A DNA stretch of 64,000 bases from Gordius sp. MW1 (Eukaryota; Nematomorpha; Gordioida; Gordea; Gordiidae). Of the stretch, positions 28,691 through 40,059 are shown piece by piece. The position numbers and the translations under genes are program-made. The notes beneath the pieces are model-generated. The model was given only the letters and a program-made list of their open reading frames with translations. It was not told where the DNA came from and did not search any database. Location of the stretch: assembly GCA_964036665.1 (NCBI GenBank), contig OZ038529.1, positions 1,674,001-1,738,000 of the forward strand, in the 5' to 3' direction. Numbering within the stretch: the stretch's first letter is position 1; each line of letters begins with the position of its first letter.

Positions 28691-29466
28691 TATATTTGAA
28701 ATCTCTAAGTCAGGGGTCGGCAACCTGTTTGTCCTTAAGGGCGCAATACTAAATTTAAAAATCACCGAGGGCACATATTTTACAGATAATCAACAGATAT
28801 AAATAGGCATTAAAAAAACGATTTTAACTTTATTTTGTTGGTGTCATACATAATGATACATATAATTCAGCTTCTAACATGGCTTCTTTCACTAATTCTC
28901 CATCTGTAAATGGTTTTTTATTCTTAGCTAGCAAATGCGATATTTTATATGACGCGATCGTTGCTGCTTTATGATGTTGTAGGTTTAGTAAAAAAGCTTT
29001 CATGGTTAGTTCTTAAAGATTTTAAAGAAATAATTTTTTTTTCTTCTAATTTCAGAGTTCATTGGATAGTCACTATCAAAATCTGTATGAACGGTCTTAA
29101 AATGTCGTTCAATATTACTTTTCTTGGGAATCACAACACTCTTATTACACAACAAACAAATACACTTCCCTTTGTAATCAACGAAACAATATAGATGTTC
29201 CCATTCATCGTTAAAATAATATGTTCTTTTTCTTTTACATTTATCCATGAAGGGTTTTGAAAAAAAAGAATTATTTCGGATTACTTGGTAGTTTTAAATG
29301 CACGGTCTACGCGTGGTCTATTCGAAATACGATCACACAATAACAAAAAATACGTGCGTGTTATTAGATACGCTCATATCATACATTTACATTAGTCCAT
29401 CGAGGGCGCATTAAAAATCGATCGGGGGCGCCATGGCGCCCGCGGGCGCCGCGTTGCCTACTCCTG
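28691..29466 (-). mobile_element. Non-autonomous hAT element (Charlie type) with 8-bp duplication
   Basis: Inverted ends CAGGGGTCGGCAACC (left) and the complement of CAGGAGTAGGCAACG (right), flanked by the perfect 8-bp duplication CTCTAAGT (28683-28690 and 29467-29474). The 776-bp element retains only the first part of a transposase gene on the minus strand. Confidence 0.9.
29006..29248 (-). pseudogene. N-terminal zinc finger of a hAT transposase
   Basis: An 80-codon frame with CICLLCNKSV and NIERHFKTVH, a C-x2-C...H-x4-H finger like those at the start of GTF2IRD2/ZBED-type hAT transposases. The catalytic part is deleted. It lies wholly inside the hAT element described at 28691-29466. Confidence 0.7.
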
Positions 29467-29639
29467 CTCTAAGTCATAAGACGGTCAAGTTATTTAGTTT
29501 TATACGTTTTGTCACTTAATAAAATGTCAATCAAAGTATTTTCTAGAACGTCATGCGTGTTGTAGGTAGTGTAATAAATGTAGGCATGTGATGCGGAAAA
29601 TGGAAACTTTTTACGATTTGATACATTAAATCAAAGTCA

Positions 29640-30479
29640 TTTTTTTGCTTAATTTTCACGTCAATTATTATTATAGGACGGTCGTGTCCCCTCTGCGTAA
29701 ATTAAAAAATCTAATTTTGTCATTTTTTGCGCGTTTAAATAAGGTGAAAAATGCAAATACTTTTAACAAAGTGCCAATAAATGTTGATATATCTCAGTTC
29801 TACGGACCTCTAAAAAGGGCTCCGCCCCTAACTCCTAACAAGGTTATTGTCCTCGGTTTTTTGGTGTTAGGTAGCGCCCCTGGGCCCCGTGTTGTTTTTT
29901 GTTGAGCCTTTAACCTAAGCTCTTCAACACTTCGTTGAAAAACATTTCATTTGCTGTGAAATTTAAGCAGGGGAGGAAAAAGTACTTTAATGTTTGAGGG
30001 CTTGGCTACGTCCATGCTTATACCGGTTGCTTTAAGTTTTTATGAATTATCTGAGTATACTGATAGCTTATTGACCAAAGTAAGGTTTGTGGGTAATGCT
30101 TTTTTACAACCCCTCATAATATCTCAGTTTTTAATGCTGTATCTCTAGGCATATTTTAAACAAAAAGGGGGATTTGCCTAGGAAGTTAGGGAATATTCGC
30201 CTGTTTCGGAAATAACCGAGATTAAGGATGTTGCTCCGGGCTCGATTCGGGTGCAAAAATAAAAATGGCTTTTCACCTCGGGCCGGACTACTCATACAAA
30301 TTAACGTAAGACAGTGGTCATTTTATGGAATTTTAAACATGGACTGTGGATTATTAAAATAATTAAATAAAGATAGAATACATGTGAACAACAAAGTGAG
30401 TTTAAAAAAACCTTGTTTTTTGTCGAACTTGACATTATGATAATAAAGTAATTAAGAAATTAAAGATTGATTAATAAGC
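29640..30479. repeat. Dispersed repeat, copy 1
   Basis: 29810-30040 contains GGGCTCCGCCCCTAACT and CATTTGCTGTGAAATTTAAG. A diverged copy follows at 30895-31130 in the same orientation. The rest of the stretch holds nothing recognised. Confidence 0.5.
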
Positions 30480-30885
30480 ATCGACATTAAACACCAGGGA
30501 AGGAAAGCTTATAAAAGCCACAGAGATGAGAATTTACGGTGGAGCTTGGCGTAAACTAAGCTCGACCATATGACGAATGACTTTCTCATGAAAAAATGAA
30601 TATTCAACTTATGGCGGGCATGATTAACGAAAATCGGTTAGGGTGGTATGAAGATATACTATGGGGGACACGAATGACCTAAATCGAAAAGTACTGGACA
30701 TGGAGGTGTCGGAGAAGAGAGGAAAAGGACGACCCCATGTCACATGGAACGGGCTAGGCGATAAAGTTATGAAAACGAAAGAGTAGTCAAGACATGGGAC
30801 TCACCCGGTCAAGATGCAAGAAACTTATCAAAACAAACCCCACGACCGTGGGACCAAATAACTGATAAGGATGAAGAAGAATCAA
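30480..30885 (+). mobile_element. RTE LINE 3' fragment
   Basis: 5'-truncated copy of the family at 22200-24991, beginning in ATTAAACACCAGGGAAGGAAAGC and ending GATGAAGAAGAA. The frame is broken several times. Confidence 0.85.
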
Positions 30886-30894
30886 ACAAAGGGC

Positions 30895-31130
30895 TTCACC
30901 CCTGTACCCCGGCTGAGGCTGCCCCTCTAAACCTTACTCAAGGGGCTCCGCCCCTTAAACGCCTGTCTATTTGCTGTCTTTGTGTGGCCTTATTAGGCTC
31001 TTCTAAATTCGTATGGGAGCATTCATTTGCTATGCAATTTAAGCAATAGTAAAAATTAACGGAGGGCAAATTGAGGGTAGAGGGTCGGGCTACGTCTATA
31101 ACGGTACCTGTTGGCTTAAACTACACAATA
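30895..31130. repeat. Dispersed repeat, copy 2
   Basis: It shares GGGGCTCCGCCCCTT and CATTTGCTATGCAATTTAAG with 29810-30040, and the latter word with 37990-38020 and 59365-59385. Confidence 0.5.
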
Positions 31131-31582
31131 TATTAGCAAAACATGATAAGAATGCGACCCTATTGCAATAAAGCTGGCGGCTAATGATATACCTAAAGTT
31201 TCTAAGCTGATGTAAGCAGAATTGTAGTTTGCCCAAATAAGAGAAAAGCTGGACGCGCTAAAATATGTTCAGGCTTAAAAATAAAACAGATTTTTAGGGC
31301 GGGTTGGGGTTTTGATTGAAGTCCGAAAACGGCCATTTGCCAGAATCGTGATTTTGCGGTAGGACCAAAAAAAGTTTTTAGCACCTTTAATAAAAAAACA
31401 AACCTATTGCAATTTACAAATTAAATTATTCTTTAGGCATGTATTAATTTATTTGACAGTATATTTATATAGGCAAAATGTGTAAAGCAAAGCAATATTT
31501 GATGTTAAGTTCTTTCCTTATGTGTTTATATTTTGTATGTAGCATGTTTATTCTTCCTACATTAAGTTCGTGAATTATTTCT
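31131..31582. other. No gene seen
   Basis: AT-rich, nothing recognised. Confidence 0.3.
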
Positions 31583-31735
31583 AGTGTTGCGATCTCGTCT
31601 CGTCTCGTCTCGGTCTCGAAAACAAAATCTCGTCTCGTCTCGGGAGCGATTATGAAAATCTCGATCTCGTCTCGGTCTAGAAAAATCTCGGTCTCGTCTC
31701 GTCTCGACGAGAATTCTCGTCTCGTCTCGACTTTT
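31583..31735. repeat. hAT-like terminal region with CTCGTCTCG subrepeats
   Basis: It begins TAGTGTTGCGATCTCGTCTCG-like at about 31582 and holds many CTCGTCTCG words in both orientations, ending in CTCGTCTCGACTTTTT. This pattern is characteristic of hAT element ends. Confidence 0.5.
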
Positions 31736-33590
31736 TAAAAAAATATATACGGAATAAAAATTTCTCCTGTTTTATTAAAAATATTTAAAAAGTGTTAAAA
31801 AATCCAAATTGCAAATTTTTATATTTTTAAAAAAACTTTAATACACAAACTTTTCAAAGATTTAGCGGGACACGACATCTCATTGACAATATAAAAAATG
31901 AATTAATTGAAGATAACATTTTCTATGGAAAGTGCAGACTAAAAGACTATAAATAAATTTGAAGTATAGAAAATTAAATTTAATTGTTCTACCAAATTAT
32001 AACATCTGAATCAAATTCACTGTTTTTGTCAACTATAAATAAACTTAATAATATGTTCGCTTATAGTTAACCTAATTGCATAATTGAGCAAATTGAGACC
32101 CTATATTAACCCTGGCTAAAGCTTCTTAATAGATTAAGTCTATTCTTACCATCATCAATTATATCCCATAGTGTTTATTGCATGTTTACCATAGCGTTAT
32201 AAACTATAAAATGCGAGTGACTTTTAATGATAATATTATTATTTACAGAATTGATAATTAGATGCACATATCAAAAAGTTGTAAAAACAACAGTAAAAGC
32301 AGCATTATTATAGGATTAAGAAGATAAGGTTTCATCAGGATGACCGTACTAATAATAAACTAATAATAGGAATAGAAATAATAACTTATTATTTATCACT
32401 AGGGCCGGGGAGGGACAACTATATATGAACAAAAGAAAGTTAAAGTTAAGTAGATAAAAACATATGGTCCTTTTTGCCAACTCGGATTTTGGCTTACATT
32501 ATTCAATCATATAATCTGTATACAATGATATACCAATATACAACAACACATATATAACATCATATATAACATCTTTCCCCTTAAAGAATGAAGAATCGCC
32601 AATATACCAATATATAACATCAACAATTCATAAATTAATATTGTATCCACTAAGAATTTTAAAAAAAACAATTTTGCATCTATTTTGAGCCCCAATCGGG
32701 GTTCAGAAGATACCTGCATCTTGGTTTCTACTAAAATGATCGGGCTTCTCAAATTATATTTTAAATAATATTTTTTTAACTGCAAAGCTCAGAATTTTAA
32801 TATTGAATTGAAAAATATGGCAATTTTCTCACTTATTAGCATTTAAATTTATTGTACGTTACGAGAAAAATTCATATTGGATTCATAATTTGTTTAAAAT
32901 TTAGGGCTTGAAAACATTATTATGGGCGGGCATAACAAAAACACCAAGCTTGGATTGAGCTCATACCAATGAAAAACAATTAGCAGGACTCTAAATTCGC
33001 CTAAGCAGTGTTATTAATAACAAGCTTAGTACCTTAAATGTTAATCTACACCTATCACAGGCATCAAATGTTGTCAAGTTGAAAAGGGAAAACAACTGAA
33101 ATATAATTTTAAGAGAAATTTTATGTTCATTTTAAAAGTGGGTATTTATTATCGAGATAATTTGTTGTTTTTTACAAATAAAGGACAATACAAAGTGAAA
33201 CTTCACATCCACATAATAAATACCAAATTAGCTTTTTATGTTCTCATCTTCTTTACACCAGCTTCAATAGAATTTAAAATCTAAATTTGGCTGGACACAC
33301 TCACATGGATGCTACATTATGTATATAAATCTTTAATCAAATTGCATAAAAAAAATTTCCTATAAATTTTTCGATATTTAAAGAAAAAATTTGAATACCC
33401 CCCCCAAGCAAAATCCTGAGTACGCCCCTTCTACTTGCGCATTATTTTGCTAAATAAGGTCTTACTTGATTATACAAAATATTGATAAAATTTTAAATGT
33501 ATAATTCATATCAGAGCTCTGCCTCTAAACGTATCGGGGTCTATGATTTCCTTTTTTAAATGTTTTTACCAAGACACTAATCGACCACAA
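31736..33590. other. No gene seen
   Basis: 1.85 kb of AT-rich sequence without a conserved exon, RNA or recognised repeat. Confidence 0.4.
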
Positions 33591-33599
33591 GACTAGCAG

Positions 33600-34430
33600 A
33601 AACTTGGAAAGCGCGGCCCGATTAGCTGCCCGAACCTGCCCACCCGGCGTCCTAAATTTATATTTTCAAGCGGGCCCGGGCAGGCACCATAACAAGATTA
33701 GGGCAATTCGAGCTCAATGATATTTTTGAATAATGTATTATGTGTAATATTTTGACTTTTTCCCTTTTGTTTGTATAATATTTGTTAATCCTAACCCCGC
33801 GTTCTTGATGACGCGCGAAGCGAAAAAAAGCGAAGTGAATTTTTGTGCTAATTTATCAAACTTTTCATTATTTTTCTTAATATCTTATATTTATCGTGAA
33901 TTTTATCATATATCACGAAAATAACAATTGTAAATATGAGGTGCTCATAGTGAAACCGCAGACGATTATTTTCGTCCGCGGCAAAAGGCGAACGAAAATT
34001 AAGATACAAATCATTTTGTACTTTTCGAGCAATGATTAAAAAATTATTTTCGGTCGCTTTTTGCCGTGGGCGAAAATAATCGTCTGCGGTTTCACTATGA
34101 ACACCTATTATTTACAATTGTTATTTTCGTGATATATGATAAAGTTCACGATGAATATAGGATATTAAGAAAAATAATGAAAAGTTCGATAAATTAGCAC
34201 AAAAATTCACTTCGCTTTTTTTCGCTTCGCGCGTCATCACGAACGCGGGGTAAGTCTGATTCTAAAATAACGAAAATGAAAATTTAAATATATATCAATA
34301 TTATCATTTTAGACCGGGCAGCTCTAATAAATTCGGGCATGGCTGGGCGGGCACATATAAGGGTTCGGGCGGAAGTTTCAAAATCGAACCGGGAGGGGTT
34401 CGGGCAGAAAAACTGATACCAAATGTGACC
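33600..34430. mobile_element. Element with GCCCG/CGGGC subterminal repeats, split by a MITE
   Basis: GC-rich ends at 33610-33700 (GGCCCG, GCCCGAACC, GGGCCCGGGC) and 34310-34420 (CGGGCAGC, TTCGGGC) surround an AT-rich middle and are roughly inverted. 35785-35860 holds a third related end. The layout resembles other hAT-like elements here. The exact limits are not clear. Confidence 0.4.
33795..34250. mobile_element. Foldback MITE, Harbinger-like, with TAA duplication
   Basis: Two arms of about 210 bp are near-perfect inverted copies (CCCCGCGTTC...ACCGCAGACGATTATTTTCG) around a spacer of about 50 bp. It is flanked by TAA on both sides (33792-33794, 34251-34253), the target size and sequence used by PIF/Harbinger elements. 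No coding capacity; a transcript would fold into a long hairpin. Confidence 0.85.
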
Positions 34431-34439
34431 TCTAAAGTT

Positions 34440-35192
34440 TAATAACTGCTATTTGAAGAATTGATTGGCTATAAATAACTCTGCTTGAATATTAATTTGT
34501 CCGCAGTTTTGTGGTTTTTCAGCGGAATTTATGTGCGCTCAATTGCATAATTGCAAAGGGGATGACCATTTAACTCCTCACCTAAACCTTTGAAGTTTTC
34601 GATAAATTTCAAATGGAAATTCGGTATAGTGATAATATTGCATTTCCCCACTTTTTAGCTAGACTTGAGAATCTTTGGGATTAGAGTCAGAGGATGAGCA
34701 GTGCACGGAGGTTAAGACCCTTTTGTTAGCGCTTTAACTATTTTGCAATGTTTTTGAGCGTGTTTTTGTCCTGTCTGCTACTTCAGAATTCTGAATTATT
34801 TCCAACCAAAACTTTTGGTCACGTTTATTAGCCTTAAGGTGCTCTTTTTTAAGTTTTTCTTTACCACGAGGTTCAATGTTTCTGGCGTGGCAAGGGATGA
34901 GCACTTGGTTTTGCGTTGATATCAATATGGTTTGTTTTGAAAGAATCGGGATGGATGAAATAATTGTTGTACTAGATGCTGTCACCTTTTCATCGAAACA
35001 CATTCATATCCATTATAGAAGCAGACTAATAAATAGTGATTAAAATAACATATATGAAAGCTTGATCTTTTTCTACTAATTTATTAACCCTAGTTTTTAC
35101 CTAGCTTCTTTCATCTTCGGATAGCATCTTTATTTTAGGGACTTTGGAACAAAAAATCTATATTTTTTGATAAATATAGATGTTAAACTTTA
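34440..35192. other. No gene seen
   Basis: An 89-codon minus-strand frame at 35003-34734 has no recognised motif and no support from splicing or conservation within the window. Confidence 0.3.
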
Positions 35193-35595
35193 CATGGGCG
35201 TTAACCACGGAAGGAAAGCTATTACAAGCCACAGAGATTAGAATGATACGGTGGAGCTTGGGGTATACTAAGCTAGATCATATGACGAATGACTTCTCAA
35301 GACGAAAATGGGTATTCAACCTATGGCGGACATGATTAATGAAAATCGGCTAAGGTGGTATGGGCTTATACTAAGAAGGGACACGAATGAGGTAAATCGA
35401 AAAGTACTGGACATGGAGCTACCGGAGAAGAGAGGAAGAGGACGGCCCCGTGTCACGTGGAAAGGGCAAGTCTATAAAGTAATGAAAACAAAAGAGATTA
35501 GTCAAGATACGACACTCACCAGGTCAAGATGGAAGAAACTAATCAAAACAAACCCCACGCTGTGGGACCAAATAACTGATAAAGAAGAAGAAGTT
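35193..35595 (+). mobile_element. RTE LINE 3' fragment, frame still open
   Basis: It begins ATGGGCGTTAACCACGGAAG and encodes LRWYGLILRRDTNEVNRK and KRGRGRPRVTW in one open frame (35308-35595), ending GATAAAGAAGAAGAAG. It is the youngest-looking of the truncated copies. Confidence 0.9.
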
Positions 35596-35599
35596 AAAC

Positions 35600-36540
35600 T
35601 CTAAAATAGTATTGGCTCTTGATTTTAATTTACGGATCTCTAAGGCAACAGGATTTTCATTATATATAGAAAATTTAAAAAAATTAGAATGTTTTTTTAT
35701 CATGTATAAAAGAGCTATATTTATAGAGCGTGGGTGATATTTATGATAACTTGATTATAAAGCCAAATAAATCAAAATTGTTTTAAATATCTCGGCCCAA
35801 GCCCGGCCCGCCCTTTTAATACTGCACTTTTCTTGAGGGCCGCATGTCGGCCCAGCCCATGCATTCCAGGCGTAGGTCTAATAAAACGCGCTAGATAACA
35901 CTACACCCGATAAGTTAAAATTGGGCAGAAATTCATCCACCCCTAAGACTCTGACTCCCTAACATATTTATCCGTAACTTCCTCCGTACCGGAATCAAAA
36001 GATGAAGGGAATGGTTGAAATTGGACAGGAAAACAAACAGGATATTTTCGAATTTTAGATGCGCTTCTCTTGGAATTTTACTTGGGCACAAACGACACCC
36101 TAATTGCTACTTTCCTTCGAATTTATAATTTCTGACCATGAGATGGTTTATTAACTATATTTTTTTCAAAAAACTACAATAGTTCAAAATGGTTTTGTTT
36201 AGGAATAAGTTAATTTGCAATCCTTTTCTATATTTATGTCAACCAAGCGATGTAAACAGGAAATATTCAATTACAATTTTATATTTATATGAATTAATAT
36301 ATATATGTCATGTGGGCATGGGAGTAGCCAGCATTGGGATTAGAGGGGGGCAATAATGATTTAGGGAGGGGCAAAAGGATCATTTTTTCAATTTTTGCCA
36401 TAATTTAATAAATTTCAACAGATTTTGGATTTATAAGGGGCAGCCGCCCCTCCCTGCCCCCCCCCCTTGGCTACGTTTATGGATGTTGGTATATTTTAAA
36501 TTGACAAAATTGTTAAATCTGACGTGACATTTTTAATGCT
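35600..36540. other. Spacer with repeat remnants
   Basis: 35785-35860 carries GCCCGGCCCGCCC words like those at 33600. 36330-36475 is a G/C-rich insertion remnant ending in a (C)n run. No gene seen. Confidence 0.4.
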
Positions 36541-36772
36541 ATCAACCTGACATCAAAGGGATATGACAGGTTTATAAGAGATCAATGTTTACCTAGTTTG
36601 AACGGAAGCTAAATGTACGTCTTTTACAAACCTTATTTTGGTTGCGCAAATATTTATATTGGAACAAAGCTTGTTTACCTTTAACGTCTGAGAGATGAAA
36701 TAGATGCCAGCTAGATACTAAATATATATACGGGATGTAGTCAAAAGGACATCATTTCAATTAAATAATGTC

Positions 36773-37746
36773 ATGAAAAATTTAATTTCATATATCCAAG
36801 CTGTAATAATATTCTACGCTTTCCACCTATCTTTTACTACTATCCCACAGTCAGGTATATTTGCAATTTACTTCGTTTGATTAAAATATTTGAGCTGATT
36901 TATTCATTATTTAATTTGCATTTTTATTTTGAAGGTGGTTGTGTAGTTAAAGTTGGAAACGACACGATAAAAATTTCTGGACACTTTGAGAAATGGATCA
37001 AATTAAATCAAAGTACCTTAAAAATCCATGTTATACCTTTATTAAACCATTTTAGGTGATGTAATGGAAATTTCTAAAGGATGCAAGCTCGGGTTATTAT
37101 CTTACAGGAGCAACATTAACGATCTCGATCTCGGTAATAAAATTTAGATAAATCACAATAACATAATTATTCATTTGCAGAGTTTTACGAGGAGTCAATA
37201 GATGCTGAACATAAGCTTGTTTCCCTGAAGAAAATTCAATCGGTCATAGCCGACCCAAAGCAAGCCAAGGGAAATCTCGAATGCCTTACTCAAGTGAAGA
37301 AGGGTGGTTATATTCAACCTAAACCCGGTCAAAAGAAGGCAATAGCGTGTACCTTCTCAAAACAAATTGGACATCAAGTGTTTCCTATTTTGGAAATAAG
37401 TTCACAAATCGTGCTAGATAAAACGAAAGGTGATGCCTTTAACGAGATTGTCATCAATATGATGCATATTGGTTCCAGCAATCAATCAATGTATATAAAG
37501 GTAAACATACGATTTTTTGCATTAAAATTTATTAGTCTATCAAAATTTATAAATTTAGTATCTTTTAAATAAATATGATATTAACAACAATTATATGATC
37601 TATAATGCTACGTTTAGCCCGTGCAAGGTGAAGAGGATGAATTATATGTGTTAATAAAGAATATGAAGAAAGAATTGGATGAAACTAGTTTAAGATCTAG
37701 ACGTGGTTTAAGATATGGAAGGCGTCGACGTCATGTGCCTCCTTAA
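36773..37746 (+). CDS. Unknown secreted protein, 228 aa, five exons
   Basis: Exons 36773-36854, 36935-37012, 37056-37133, 37181-37500 and 37618-37746 join to 687 nt with consistent phases; introns are 80, 43, 47 and 117 nt, all GT...AG. The first exon encodes a classic signal peptide (MKNLISYIQAVIIFYAFHLS), so the protein should enter the secretory pathway. The mature part has four cysteines (GGCVV, KGCKLG, LECLT, IACTF) and ends in a basic tail RSRRGLRYGRRRRHVPP. I do not recognise the family. Two disrupted paralogues with the same exon plan lie at 20590 and 27095, and the introns at matching places are 43-47 nt. Conservation is best in exon 4 and in the tail. Start chosen because ATG immediately opens the signal peptide and follows stop codons. 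AATAAA follows at 37839. Confidence 0.75.
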
Positions 37747-37838
37747 TCTTCTTTCCAACCATTTATGTTATTTTTATTTTATTAATGATTATATATAACA
37801 TCTAGAAAAATATCTACATAAATTATAAATTTGAGATA

Positions 37839-37844
37839 AATAAA
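37839..37844 (+). terminator. Likely polyadenylation signal of the 228-aa gene
   Basis: AATAAA 93 nt after the stop codon. Confidence 0.45.
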
Positions 37845-37914
37845 CATTAGCCAATCATTATAATTGTACGTAAGCACAATAAATATCAGTTATATTTTGT
37901 TTATATAAAAAAAC

Positions 37915-38095
37915 CGAGCCGGGGGAGGTGGGAAGGGAAGGGGGAGGGAGGGAGGTGCAGAAGGGAAGGGGGAACAAAACTCATCTATACTCCGTATAAA
38001 CGTAGCATATTTGCTATGCAATTAATGGGCGAGAAAGGTGGGAAGGGGCGAGAATGCCTATGGGGGGGGGGGGTATAAAATGCAAAATGATTAGA
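37915..38095. repeat. G-rich dispersed repeat, copy A
   Basis: A (GGGAAGGG)-rich start, then CATATTTGCTATGCAATTAATGGGCGAGAAAGG and GGGGCGAGAATGCCTAT-type sequence. The same block occurs at 59268-59435. Confidence 0.8.
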
Positions 38096-38429
38096 TACAA
38101 ATATTTAAAAAGTTAAATTTTGTAACCTGCTATAAAACATTTATTAATACTTTACTTATTGAGAAATAGGTTTTCTATCATTCATTCTTATTTATCAACT
38201 TCTAAATTTATCAAAATGACGAAAGGAACGCAAATAGAGGGTATGACCTTGGAAAAGCTAATAGTCATCCTTCCGAAATGTACAACTTTCAATTTAGAGA
38301 TTTTTGATACTCTATAAAAATTTAAATAATCTGATGTAGGCGACCCATAATTTAAATTATGACTATAGACTCTATTCAAATCATGCGCATATGTATAGTA
38401 TAAACAAGATATTTAAAAAACGAAAAAAA

Positions 38430-38625
38430 ATTCCAATCAGACCTTGGCCATTGGTCATTTTTTCCATCACTTTGGCCAGTGGTCATTTTTTCTAATGGTC
38501 AGCAGACGGCCAAATAACTAGCCTATAATTATAATCTAGAAAAAAGAATCGATTTTAATCTCACTTTGGCAAGTGGTCATTTTTTCCATTGGTCAGTAAC
38601 CAGCAGACAGCTAAATAGCCTAATG
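38430..38625. repeat. Satellite (TGGCCAATGGTCATTTT family), interrupted
   Basis: Diverged units with TTGGCCATTGGTCATTTTTT and CAGCAGACGGCC. The block is cut by the hAT element at 38626-40043 and continues at 40060. Confidence 0.75.
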
Positions 38626-40043
38626 AAATTTCGAATCGAATCCGAATCCATATGTGTAAGTTTCGAATCGAATATTTATGCTGCTAAGATTCGAAAAACC
38701 GAATCGAATCCTTAAAATCGAATTTTATTTTTTTAAGTTTAAGTTAAATATACGAGACTCAAATATTTAGCTATTTTTTATCTTACGGCATTTTAGTTAT
38801 TATTCCTGCTACAATTTGAAAAAGTTTAATTTAAACTTTTTAAACTTACATAAGTTATGGAGAACGAGGATCACAATTAAATTAAATTATGGGCTTTGAT
38901 AAAAATTGCAAGACAGCCCAAAAATATTTCACGATTAAAGACTATATGTAAAGAGCTTGACCCACCAATTAATTACATAATGGCAAAACCATGATAGTCA
39001 GGTGGAACACCGCCTATGTAATGATAGAAAAGGCTATTTTAGTAAGACAAGCATTGAATTTGGCTTTTAAATTCCTCTTAGGAGAAATTACTATCCAACA
39101 TTGAATGGGAACAAATTGAAAAGGTTAAATTGTTACTTTTTTTCTTTTACAGTGCAACTAATTTAAAATCCGGGTGGGGGGGGGGAAATCCCACAATGAA
39201 CTTGGCATTACCGGTATATTATTAACAAGGCATAGAAGATCAGGCTGTCAAGATGGCCAAACAGAAAATGGAAGATATATGGCATTCAATAAGAAGTTAG
39301 CCTTATTAGCGAGTGTCGTCGATTTAAGGCTCAAAATTTGTGTGTTTATCACAGTACATGGTATGCCCTATAGAGAAATTAAAGATGTCTTGGAAACTGC
39401 TATAGGAAGTCAGCCCGATTGAATCAACAAGCGAGGTTACAACACTGGATCGTCAATTAAGAGCGGCAAGGCGAAGTCTCCATTGGAGACATTTTTGCAC
39501 AAACCACCTGTGACCTCCAATGTTGAGCCTTTACAATGGTGGAAATCGAATCAACGTCGTTTTCCAGCCATAAAAATTGGCAAAAAATCTTCTTTCTATA
39601 CCTGAAAAATTTACCCCGTGCGAAAAAATGTTTTCAACCAACTTATTGGCCAAACACAAGCAATGGTATAAGGAAGAAAGTGTTAGGAAAACAATTTGCC
39701 TTAAAAGTTGGCTAAAAACGGTTCTTGATTTACACATATCGCCATAGTTATATGTTCGCCTTTAATATTTTTATTTTCAAGGTGTGTATTTTTTAAAATA
39801 TATTTCAAATAAATTTTTCAAATGCATATGCAAATTAAAAATCATAGTAGCATTTTTAATGTGTTTTTAATAAAAAAAACTTAATATATATTCGAATCGA
39901 TTTCGCATCCAAAAAATTTTTTCGAATCAAATTCGAATCTTCATTTTAATATTCGACGAATCTCGAATCAAATATTTTTTTTTAAAAAAAATTATAATCC
40001 GATTCGAATACCAAAAATATTCGATTCGATTCGAAATCCAGAG
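38626..40043 (+). mobile_element. Decayed hAT transposon with ATTCGAATC subterminal repeats
   Basis: Both ends (38640-38730 and 39890-40040) are dense in TTCGAATCGAAT words. Inside, 39270-39330 encodes ALLASVVDLRLK and 39490-39740 the C-terminal dimerisation region (PLQWWKSNQRRFPAI, then after a one-base shift LAKNLLSIPEKF and CEKMFST). Most of the transposase is missing. It sits inside a satellite. Confidence 0.75.
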
Positions 40044-40059
40044 GCGTATTTAAAATATA

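Larger units (their letters stand above)
28568..29600 (+). mobile_element. Helentron-like 5' end interrupted by a hAT element
   Basis: 28573-28690 reads CTAATATATAAAATTCTCGT, then CCTCCGAAACGGACGGACCG ATTTAGATG, a common Helentron 5' sequence. It is cut at 28690 by a hAT insertion and resumes at 29475. No Rep-helicase gene and no clear 3' end are seen. Confidence 0.55.

Noticed and set aside
38188..38379. Small minus-strand frame near 38.2 kb
   Set aside because: No motif, paralogue or splice support.
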